Below are positions 12,749 through 23,000 of a stretch of DNA of 64,000 nucleotides, piece after piece. The translations under genes and the position numbers were made by a program. The notes beneath the pieces are model-generated. The model was not told the origin of the DNA and did not search any database. It saw nothing but the letters and a program-made list of their open reading frames with translations. Position 1 is the stretch's first letter; every line of letters begins with the position of its first letter. Source of the DNA: Lytechinus variegatus (Eukaryota > Echinodermata > Echinoidea > Temnopleuroida > Toxopneustidae); the NCBI RefSeq assembly GCF_018143015.1, contig NC_054743.1, forward strand, positions 31,459,934 to 31,523,933, written 5' to 3'.

Positions 12749-13019
12749 TGGGGGTATGTATGAGGGGGTACACCTGTACATGTACATGTATATTAGTTAA
12801 TGCCAGCATATAAATCATATAGAGCCTTATCAATTCACTCCATTATTCATTAAATATTCAACTATTCTAGCATTACAATAAAGAATGCAATTTGAGGATT
12901 TTGCTACAAATGGTTAACACTGCTTGCTCATGTTGGTACTACAATTAAAATGCACACAAGTATAATTTTAAAACAAATTATTGATTTTCTCGTAAATGAC
13001 ATAAAACATAAACATATTC

Positions 13020-14187
13020 TTAGCAGCATATCCTGGGTTTTTCTGTAGGTTCTTCTAGCCGCAACGTTTCCCGCGGCATTGCGAATCCACCCTTGATGCC
13101 GTCCCATCCCTCCCTGATGCACAGGTCACCTGCTTCCAATTTGGAATAGATCTCTTTTGCCATGACCGAGAAAGCTGCTTCGACGTTAGTGCAAGCCTTG
13201 GCCGAGGTTTCTATAAATTTCATCCCGTTGGCGAAGGCAAAGCGTTCGCCTTCTTCTCTGTGTACTTCTCTCATATCCTCTCCCAAGTCCGTTTTGTGAC
13301 CCACCACCATGTATGTTGTATTGTGGGGGTAGATAACGTTCTCCTGAGCTTCCAGCAGCCACTCCTGCAGATTCTCAAAACTTTGTCTGTTTGAAATGTC
13401 ATAGACAAGCATCACGCCTACCGAGTTCCTGTAATAGGATGTAGTTATTGATCTGCAAAATGGAAACACAGAACAAATTATTTAAAGAAATTAAAATATT
13501 TGAATTGAGACCAGACATTTCAGATTTCACTTTTTTTCAAGAATTCATTAAATATCTGGCAACATTGGCATTAATAAGGCATGGCTTGCCTTAATTAGAG
13601 TTTACTAACAAAAAAGATACTTTCAAATTACAAAACATCTTACTAATTTGTAACTACTAACTGGTCTTGCCTTAATTTACTTAATTGTGATTAGATTTAG
13701 ATCTAGACCTATATTCAACTTCTTTGTGTTTTGTTTTTCTTTCTTTTCAGTCCGCTTAAAAGGCTTAATCAGCATGCTCACAAATTCATTTTTTTCTTCA
13801 TAATTTCACATTATTCTTAATTTATAATTAGCTAAGCCTTAGGCCTAATTCATGCATGTTTAATTAGAAGTTGACATTCCTTTTTCAAATCAAAAAGCAC
13901 TCTCAAGTCTCAACCATCTACTTTTGTTACCTGAATCTTTCTTGTCCAGCTGTATCCCACAGCTGCAGCTTGACTCTGGTCTTCGGGTTTACATTCACCT
14001 CAATCAGCCTCGCGTAGAAGTCCACTCCCACCGTGGGGTCGGAGACCTCAACAAACTTCCCATCGCAGAAACGGCGCAGTAACGAACTCTTTCCCACAGT
14101 GGAATCCCCGACTAAAATCAACCGAAATTGATATTCCCAAATTACTTCTGGAGGTAATCCTGCTATATCTTCTGACGAGGCTGTCAT
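13020..14187 (-). CDS. RAB39: Rab39-type small GTPase, two exons
   Basis: Exon 1 is 14,187-13,931 and exon 2 is 13,452-13,020, with a CAG/GTAAC donor, a TTGCAG acceptor and a 478-bp intron; the spliced product has 229 residues. Rab GTPases switch between GDP and GTP states on membranes; Rab39 works in late endosomal and autophagic traffic in mammals. Seen here: P-loop GDSTVGKS (27-34), switch I DPTVGVDF (50-57), WDTAGQE (77-83), the guanine-specificity motif as GHKTDL (137-142), ETSAK (167-171) and a C-terminal CC for double prenylation. A His before the Lys of the specificity motif, in place of the usual Asn, is also what human Rab39 has (GHKCDL). The CIREGWDG segment (197-204) matches the CIQDGWEG region of mammalian Rab39. 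The N-terminus is about ten residues longer than human Rab39. The gene is head to head with SLC35F. Confidence 0.95.
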
Positions 14188-15192
14188 AGCTGCATTGCTG
14201 TTACAATTTCAACGTGAAAACAGCAGCGAATTATGTCAAAAACTGAAATAACAGCGTTTTCTACCTCACCACACGGCCGGCTTTCGCGTTTAACAAATCG
14301 CCCTTTAAAAATGACGACAATGTTCTTCCGGGTCACTTTTTGTTTTCTTCAATGGAAATACTACACTCGAAACGCTTCGTTAAAGTCTAACTTTCAGCAA
14401 AACGTGGGAGGGGTGGGGGTAAAAGAAAACAAAAGGGGAGGGATTAAAGTTGGAGGATCAGGAAGATGAAAAAATGAAAAGAGGGCACACCGAGAGGGTA
14501 CAGAAGAATAAGGAATAGAAAAGGATAAACAAAACGAAAAAAAATAGCAATGAAGACAGGTAAATCATAGCGCAGTAGGGGGGACAAGGGGCTAGAATAT
14601 TTGACAAGGCCCCCCCCCCTAAAAAAAGGTATCACCCCCAAATTTAAGGTCAATTCGACGGAAATAAATTTGACAGGCAAAAAAAAAGAAAAAAGGTTAT
14701 CATCCCAAAAGTAAGGTCATCTCTCCTAAAATACATGTTTTATTTCGATTTTGAATGATGTATTTCTTACATAGTAGGGGGACATTTGATATTGTGTCAC
14801 CCCCCCGACTGTTTTGAGTAGGGGGGACACGTCCCCCTGGGATTCCCCCCCCCATGTTGGGCTCCCGTGGGGCTGCGGGCCGATCTCTGCACCGTCAGCT
14901 CTAGAGTATGTCACACCCTTCTCGGGGAGTAGCAATCGGATAGCAATAGAGCTAGAGGACAGGAGAATGTAAAATGAAGAAAAAATGGGACAAAAATATG
15001 AGTCTGCTAAAAAGCAACAAAATTGTGGGAATCAACGGTCCTCCCCCCCAAAAAAAAAAAATGAAAAAAAAATATTGGCAGTAAAGAAAATAAGTAAAGG
15101 GAGAAAGGAGATGCAATAAGATAAGACTTAGAAATAAAAGGAGGGAAGGAGAAAGAGATGAAACAGTGATAAAAATTCAAAAGGATATTTAA
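14188..15192. other. Intergenic region between divergent RAB39 and SLC35F, part 1
   Basis: Should hold the RAB39 promoter; no TATA box at a convincing position was identified. From about 14,400 it becomes low-complexity, with A/G-rich tracts and C runs (near 14,610, 14,800 and 15,040). Confidence 0.45.
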
Positions 15193-15792
15193 AGGTCAAG
15201 TCCACCTCAGAAAAATGTTGATTTGAATCAATAGAGAAAAATCAGACAAGCACAATGCTGAAGATTTCATCAAAATCGGATGTAAAATAAGAAAGTTATG
15301 ACATTTCAAAGTTTCGCTTATTTTGAACAAAATAGTTACATGAACGAGCCAGTTACATCCAAATGAGAGAGTCGATGATGTCACTCACTCACTATTTCTT
15401 TTGTTTTTTATTGTTTGAATTGTACATTATTTCAATTTTTACGAATTTGATGATTAGGACCTCCTTGCCTGAAGCACAAAATGTTAAAATAAGTGGAATT
15501 CCACGTGTTCAGGGAGGAATGAAACTTCATTTCACATGACAATGAAGAGAAAATAAAAATATTTCATATTTCAAATAATAAAAAACAAAAGAAATAGTGA
15601 GTGACATCATCGACTCTCTCATTTGGCTGTAACTGGCTCGTTCATATAACTGTTTTGTTAAAAATAAGCGAAAATTTAAAATGTCATAACTTTCTTAGTT
15701 TACATCCGATTTTGATGAAATTTTCAATGTTATAGTTCTTGAATTTTTCTCTTTTTATTCAAATCAAGTTTTTGTTGGGGTGGACTTGTCCT
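15193..15792. mobile_element. TTAA-flanked palindromic element (family B), copy 1
   Basis: TTAA occurs directly outside both ends (15,189-15,192 and 15,793-15,796). The termini AGGTCAAGTCCACC and GGTGGACTTGTCCT are inverted. The arms pair for more than 200 bases, including CATCAAAATCGGATGTAAA with its partner near 15,705 and GTCGATGATGTCACTCACT with its partner near 15,600. A second copy is at 34,829-35,382. No protein encoded. TTAA targets are used by piggyBac and Kolobok transposons; the parent is not identified. Confidence 0.9.
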
Positions 15793-15884
15793 TTAAGCAA
15801 ACAAAAAGGAAAAAAGTGAAGAAAATAAGGAATTTCAGGTGAAGAAACTAAGGAAGGGGAACAACCAAAAAGCGAAACTTTCAG

Positions 15885-16460
15885 GCAGTAGCGGATCCAG
15901 GGAAGGGCGGGGGGCAAAGCCAGCCCGTGCCCCCCCCCCCTGAGGCACAATTGAAATTTATAATGTAAAAATTCCGTTAGCAAGTGCCCTATTTTGCCAT
16001 CTTATAGGTGGTGCCCTTTCTATCAGTGCCCTTTTTACCCAAGAAAAGTGTCCCTCACGAACATGTTCTATGCCCCTTTCACCTGAGAAGGACCCATTTT
16101 ATTTCTGAGCAAGTGCTCCTTTGGCGCCCTGTCTCGACTCAGTTCCCCTGGGCCTTCCATGTGCCCCTTTCACCTGAGAATGATCCGTCTTATAACATTA
16201 GCAAGTGCCTTTTTGCCATGAGGTGCCCTTTCTCGTATCAGTGCCCCTTTTTACCTAAGAAAAGTGCCCACTCACACGAACGTGTTCTGTTCACCTGAGA
16301 AGGCCTTGTTTTATGTGTTAACGAATGACCCTCTGCCTTCCCATATGTGCCTGTAATTCTTCATATCAGATAAGATGTCCGAAAAAAAAACACTCTTTTT
16401 CATGCCGATCATCAGCGCCCGGTTTCTTTCTTTAGGCAGCTCTGCTGATCCCCGGGTCTG
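15885..16460. repeat. Imperfect long tandem repeat with C/G-rich start
   Basis: After a CAGTAGCGGATCCAGGGA motif and C runs (15,887-15,940), a block with GTGCCCTTTC, CAGTGCC, CCCAAGAAAAGTG, CACGAAC and CACCTGAGAAGG motifs (about 16,012-16,115) recurs diverged at about 16,222-16,330, a period near 210 bases. A shorter partial copy lies between. The CAG start resembles hAT-type ends, but no matching right end was found. Confidence 0.55.
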
Positions 16461-17004
16461 CTTCCTTCCTGCAAGTGCAAATTCCGGTACAAATTAAATC
16501 ATAAAGTATTCATATAGGCCTATATCACTTCAACTCGTCCATTTATTAGCATACTTCTATTTCACCGAAAGAAAGATTAAGAAATATAATTACAGGACAT
16601 CCGCCCTCCGCCCTCCCCCCCCCCCCCCCTCATTTGCATTTTACATTGCTGATTCGCGCCTGCATAATTGGTTGGGGTTTTTTTTCATGACAAATAATCC
16701 ATTAAACAAGCGAACATGCAATAATTTAATGGGGTAATTTCCCAGGGGTGCAGGAAAAGAATGGGAGGATATGCCAAAGTTGACTTAATTTTTTCCTCAA
16801 GGCTCTTGTCCCCGTACCCCCCCCCCTGATCTCTCCCTTATCAGTGCCCCCCCCCCCCCGTCGACTTCACAATAAAGTGTATAGACTCATCGCCAGTCAC
16901 TCTTGTCGCGTAAATATGACCTAGGTACGGTGTATGTAGTTTATTAAATTAACTGTGCACAAATTAAATGTGCATGTGGTAATTTCACAGCAGTGTTGTT
17001 CTCT
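16461..17004. other. SLC35F upstream region
   Basis: Carries C-rich runs (near 16,615, 16,818 and 16,850), then about 150 bases of ordinary sequence before the SLC35F start. An in-frame stop TAA lies at 16,945-16,947. Two out-of-frame ATGs (near 16,968 and 16,974) precede the start, so a 5' leader here could carry short upstream frames. Confidence 0.45.
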
Positions 17005-20000
17005 ATGGTTGCGACACCAGCCATGGCTCTCGGAAACGATGTTCCGTACGTTAGTACTACTGAAGAAATTCATTCCAGCTGTTGGACTAAAACAAGAAAA
17101 ATATTTTCACCTTTATTTACGATGTAAGTAAAACCATGAAAATTTTAATTTCAGATTTACCGGACTATCATTGAACCATCATCAAGCGCAAGCCGCGGTG
17201 CACGAGTTCGCATCCTCACTCTTCAGGGCAGCAAGGGCATGCGCTGTGCCTGTGAGTGTTGTGCTACTGCTGTCCATAGTTGCCTGGCCGTGGCTTTAGG
17301 GGCCTTGCGTACGTGCTGAAGAGAATGTGTGTAATTCGGGGTACAGAATCAGGGTACTAATGGATAATTCGTTTTTCATACCCGTTCAGCGTACAGCGAA
17401 AACGGAAAATCAGTACGTGGTTCGGTCTTTGAAAACAAAAAACGAAATCACAGCGTGAAAACCCGTGCTGTGATTTCGTTTTTGTTGATCAAAAACAGAA
17501 TAGGAAATCAGAAATGTTTTGGGCTCTCTCTGATTTCTCATTTTATATTTGTGTTTTTATGTATCAAAAACAAAACCAGAACACGCTCTCCGCTCCGTGA
17601 TTCCGTTTGTAAAAACGAAAGCAGCGAAGACGAGATCAGAGACGTAGACTCCCTTTTCCAGTCCCTGCAACGTGATTTCGTTTTTCGTACAACCTACAGG
17701 CATATTAAAGAGCGCCCTCCAGGAGGTGAGGCAAGTTTCAATGGAGATTTTAATAAACTGTACCACACATATTATGTTGAAGCCAGTTTAAAAGGAGGTG
17801 AGGCAAGTTTCAATGGAGGTTTTTATAACTGTACTCTAAATTATGTTGAAGCCAATTTAAATGGAGGTGAGGCATGCAGGTTTCAATGAAGCTCAGTTAT
17901 TTAAAAAGAATCAACTGTACCACACATTATGGTGAAGCCAGTTTAAAAGGAGGTGAGGCAAGTTTCAATGGAGGTTTTTTTCAAAATAAACTATGTAGGC
18001 CTACTACACATTATAGTGAAGCCAGCTAGTTTAAAAGATGGTGAGCTAGGCAAGTTTCAATGGAGGTTTTTATAACTGTACTCTAAATTATGGTAAAGCC
18101 AATTTAAATGGAGGTGAGGCAGGTTTCAATGGAGGTTTTTTCGAATAAACTGTACTACACATTATGGTGAAGCGGCACCAGTTTAAATGGAGGCGAGGCA
18201 AGTTTCAATGGAGGTTTTTATAACATACTCTAAATTATGGTGAAGCCAATTTGAATGGAGGTGAGGCAAGTTTCAATGGAGGTTTTTTAAAAAGAATAAA
18301 CTGCATGTACCACACATTATGGTGAAGCCAGTTTGAAAGGAGGTGAGGCAAGTTTCAATGGAGGTTTTTTAAAAAGAATAAACTGTACCACACATTATGG
18401 TGAAGCCAGTTTGAAAGGAGGTGAGGCAAGTTTCAATGGAGGTTTTTTAAAAAGAATAAACTGTACCACACATTATGGTGAAGCCAGTTTAAAAGGAGGT
18501 GAGGCAAGTTTCAATGGAGGTTTTTTAAAAAGAATAAACTGCATGTACCACAAATTATGGTGAAGCCAGTTTGAAAGGAGGTGAGGCAAGTTTCAATGGA
18601 GGTTTTTTAAAAAGAATAAACTGCATGTACCACACATTATGGTGAAGCCAGTTTGAAAGGAGGTGAGGCAAGTTTCAATGGAGGTTTTTTAAAAAGAATA
18701 AACTGTACCACACATTATGGTGAAGCCAGTTTGAAAGGAGGTGAGGCAAGTTTCAATGGAGGTTTTTTTAAAAAGAATAAACTGTACCACACATTATGGT
18801 GAAGCCAGTTTAAAAGGAGGTGAGGCAAGTTTCAATGGAGGTTTTTTAAAAAGAATAAACTGTACCACACATTATGGTGAAGCCAGTTTAAAAGGAGATG
18901 AGGCAAGTTTCAATGGAGTTTTTTTAAAAAGAATAAACTGTATCACACATTATGATGAAGCCATAAAAGTAATTGAGGCAATTAGTTTCAATGGAGGTTT
19001 TTTCAAAAGAATAAACTGTACACATTATTGTGAAGCCAGTTTAAATGCAGCTAAGGCAAGTTTCAATGGATCGAGGTTTTTTAAATAGAATAAACTGCAC
19101 ATTATGGTGAAGCCAGTTTGAAAGGAGGTGAGGCAAGTTTCAATGGAGGTTTTTTAAAAAGAATAAACTGTACCACACATATTATGTTGAAGCCAGTTTA
19201 AAAGGAATTGAGGCAAGTTTTAATGGAGGTTTTTATTACTGTACTCTAAATTATGGTGAAGCCAGTTTGAAAGGAGGTGAGGCAAGTTTCAATGGAGGTT
19301 TTTTAAAAAGAATAAACTGCATGTACCACAAATTATGGTGAAGCCAATTTAAATGAAGGTGAGGCAGGTTTCAATGGAGGGTTTTTTTTTAAAGAATAAA
19401 CTATACCACACATTATAGTGAAGCCAGTTTTAAAGGAGGTGAGGCAAGTTTCAATGGAGGTTTTTTTAAAAAGAATAAACTGTACCACACATATTATGTT
19501 TAACCCAGTTTTAAAGGAGGTGAGGCAAGTTTCAATGGAGGTTTTTATAATTGTACTCTAAATTATGGTGAAGCCGATTTAAATGGAGGTGAGGCAGGTT
19601 TCAATGGAGCTCAGTTTTTCAAAAAGAATAAGCTGTACCACACATTATGGTGAAGCCACTTTAAAAGGAGGTGAGGCAAGTTTCAATGGAGTTTTTTTCA
19701 AAAGAATAAACTGTACTACACATTATAGTGAAGCCAGTTTAAAAGGAGGCGAGCTAGGCAAGTTTCAATGGAGGTTAACTGTACTCTAAATTATGGTGAA
19801 GCCAATTTGAATGGAGGTAAGGCAAGTTTCAATGGAGGTTTTCTAAAAAGAATAAAATAAACTGTACCACACATTATGGTAAAGCCAGTTTGAAAAGAGG
19901 TGAGGAAAGTTTCAATGGAGGTTTTTAAAAAGAATAAACTGTACCACACATTGTGGTGAAGCCAGTTTGAATGGAGGTGAGGCAAGTTTCAATGGAGGTT

Positions 20001-23000
20001 TTTTCGAATAAACTGTACTACACATTATGGTGAAGCGGCACCAGTTTAAATGGAGGCGAGGCAAGTTTCAATGGAGGTTTTTATAACATACTCTAAATTA
20101 TGGTGAAGCCAATTTGAATGGAGGTGAGGCAAGTTTCAATGGAGGTTTTTTAAAAAGAATAAACTGCATGTACCACACATTATGGTGAAGCCAGTTTGAA
20201 AGGAGGTGAGGCAAGTTTCAATGGAGGTTTTTTAAAAAGAATAAACTGTACCACACATTATGGTGAAGCCAGTTTGAAAGGAGGTGAGGCAAGTTTCAAT
20301 GGAGGTTTTTTAAAAAGAATAAACTGTACCACACATTATGGTGAAGCCAGTTTAAAAGGAGGTGAGGCAAGTTTCAATGGAGGTTTTTTAAAAAGAATAA
20401 ACTGTACCACACATTATGGTGAAGCCAGTTTAAAAGGAGGTGAGGCAAGTTTCAATGGAGTTTTTTTTTAAAGAATAAACTGTATCACACATTATGATGA
20501 AGCCATAAAAGGAATTGAGGCAATTAGTTTCAATGGAGGTTTTTTCAAAAGAATAAACTGTACACATTATGGTGAAGCCAGTTTAAATGCAGCTAAGGCA
20601 AGTTTCAATGGATCGAGGTTTTTTAAATAGAATAAACTGCACATTATGGTGAAGCCAGTTTGAAAGGAGGTGAGGCAAGTTTCAATGGAGGTTTTTTAAA
20701 AAGAATAAACTGTACCACACATATTATGTTGAAGCCAGTTTAAATGAAGGTGAGGCAGGTTTCAATGGAGGGTTTTTTTTAAAGAATAAACTATACCACA
20801 CATTATAGTGAAGCCAGTTTTAAAGGAGGTGAGGCAAGTTTCAATGGAGGTTTTTTTAAAAAGAATAAACTGTACCACACATATTATGTTTAACCCAGTT
20901 TTAAAGGAGGTGAGGCAAGTTTCAATGGAGGTTTTTATAATTGTACTCTAAATTATGGTGAAGCCGATTTAAATGGAGGTGAGGCAGGTTTCAATGGAGC
21001 TCAGTTTTTCAAAAAGAATAGGCTGTACCACACATTATGGTGAAGCCACTTTAAAAGGAGGTGAGGCAAGTTTCAATGGAGTTTTTTTCAAAAGAATAAA
21101 CTGTACTACACATTATAGTGAAGCCAGTTTAAAAGGAGGCGAGCTAGGCAAGTTTCAATTGAGGTTAACTGTACTCTAAACTATGGTGAAGCCAATTTGA
21201 ATGGAGGTAAGGCAAGTTTCAATGGAGGTTTTCTAAAAAGAATAAAATAAACTGTACCACACATTATGGTAAAGCCAGTTTGAAAAGAGGTGAGGAAAGT
21301 TTCAATGGAGGTTTTTAAAAAGAATAAACTGTACCACACATTATGGTGAAGCCAGTTTGAATGGAGGTGAGGCAAGTTTCAATGGAGGTTTTTTCGAATA
21401 AACTGTACTACACATTATGGTGAAGCGGCACCAGTTTAAATGGAGGCGAGGCAAGTTTCAATGGAGGTTTTTATAACATACTCTAAATTATGGTGAAGCC
21501 AATTCGAATGGAGGTGAGGCAAGTTTTAAAGGAAGTTTTTTATAACCGTACTCCAAATTATGGTGTAGCCAATTTAAAAGGAGGTGAGGCAAGTGCCAAT
21601 GGAGTTTTTTTTATAACTGTACTACACATGAGTGTGAAGCCAATTGAAAAGGAGGTGAGGAAAGTTTCAATGTACGTTTCTTAAAAGGAATAAACTGTAC
21701 CACACATTATGGTGCAGACAGTTTAAAAGGAGGTGAGGCAAGTTTCAATGGAGGTTCCACTTTCTGCACCATGATTTGTTTTTTTTGTATGAGCTACAGG
21801 CAATATTAAAGAGCACCCTTCACGATAATTATACACGTGAACGCAGCGCTTGCATCGAGTCAGTACATACAGTGCAGGCATTTTTTTATACTACCACGTG
21901 CGTGATTGTGAATCAAGAAGTTGACAAGAAGCTACAAGATGGCTTTTTCAAGTGTGTCCATTGAAACTTGCCTCACCTCCTTTTAAATTGGCTTCACCAT
22001 AATTTGGAGTACGGTTATAAAGAACTTCCTTTAAAACTTGCCTCACCTCCTTTAAATAATACCAGTACAGTTTTTTCTTTTTAAAAATCTCCATTGAAAC
22101 TTGCCTCACCTCCTTTCAAACTGGCTTCACCATAAATTATTCTTTTCAAAAACCTACATTGAAACTTGCCTCACCTCCTTTTCAATTGGCTTCACCATCA
22201 TTTGTAGTAAGGTTATAAAAAACTTCCTTTAAAACTTGCCTCACCTCCTTTAAAATTGGTTTCACCATAATACCGGTACAGTTTATTCTTTTTAAAAAAC
22301 CTCCATTAATTGAAACTTGCCTCGCCTTCATTTAAACTGGCTTCACCATAATGTGTAATACATTTAATTCTATTAAAAGAAAACCTCCATTGAAATTGCC
22401 TCACCTCCTTTTAAATTGGCTTCAACATAATTTAGAGTACAGTTATAAAAACCTCCATTGAAACTTGCCTCACCTCCTTTTAAATTGGCTACACCATAAT
22501 TTGTTCTTTTTAAAAAACCTCCATTGAAACCTGCCTCACCTCCATTTAAACTGGCTTCACCATCATGTGTAGTACAATTCATTCTTTTTCAAAACCTCCA
22601 TTGAAACTTGCCTCACTTCCTTTTAAACTGGCTTCAACATAACATGTGTGGTACAGTTTATTCTTTAAAAAAAAAAAACTCCATTGAAACTAGCCTCACC
22701 TCCTTTTAAACTGGCTTCGACCACCATAATGTGTGGTACAGTTTATTCTTTTTAAAAAACCTCCATTGAAACCTGCCTCACCTCCATTTAAACTGGATTC
22801 ACCATCATGTGCAGTACAATATATTCTTTTTAAAAACCTCCATTGAAACTTGCCTCACCTCCTTTTAAATTGGCTTCACCATCATTTGTAGTACAGTTAT
22901 AACAAACTCCATTGGAACTTGCTTCACCTAGCTCCTTTTAACTTGGCTACACCATAATTTGGAGTACGGTTAGAAAGAACTTCCTTTAAAACTTGCCTCA

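Noticed and set aside
17155-17315. Possible second exon 31 bases after the SLC35F exon 1 donor
   Set aside because: A frame joins in phase and ends in a hydrophobic segment, but the intron would be only 31 nt, too short for an animal intron. The join to 25,835 gives a homologous SLC35F protein instead.
18333-20471. Long open frames with a 26-residue repeating translation in the foldback element
   Set aside because: The 78-bp minisatellite unit is a multiple of three, so any stop-free frame stays open. The frames sit inside an intronic transposon, break at unit variants and match no protein family.
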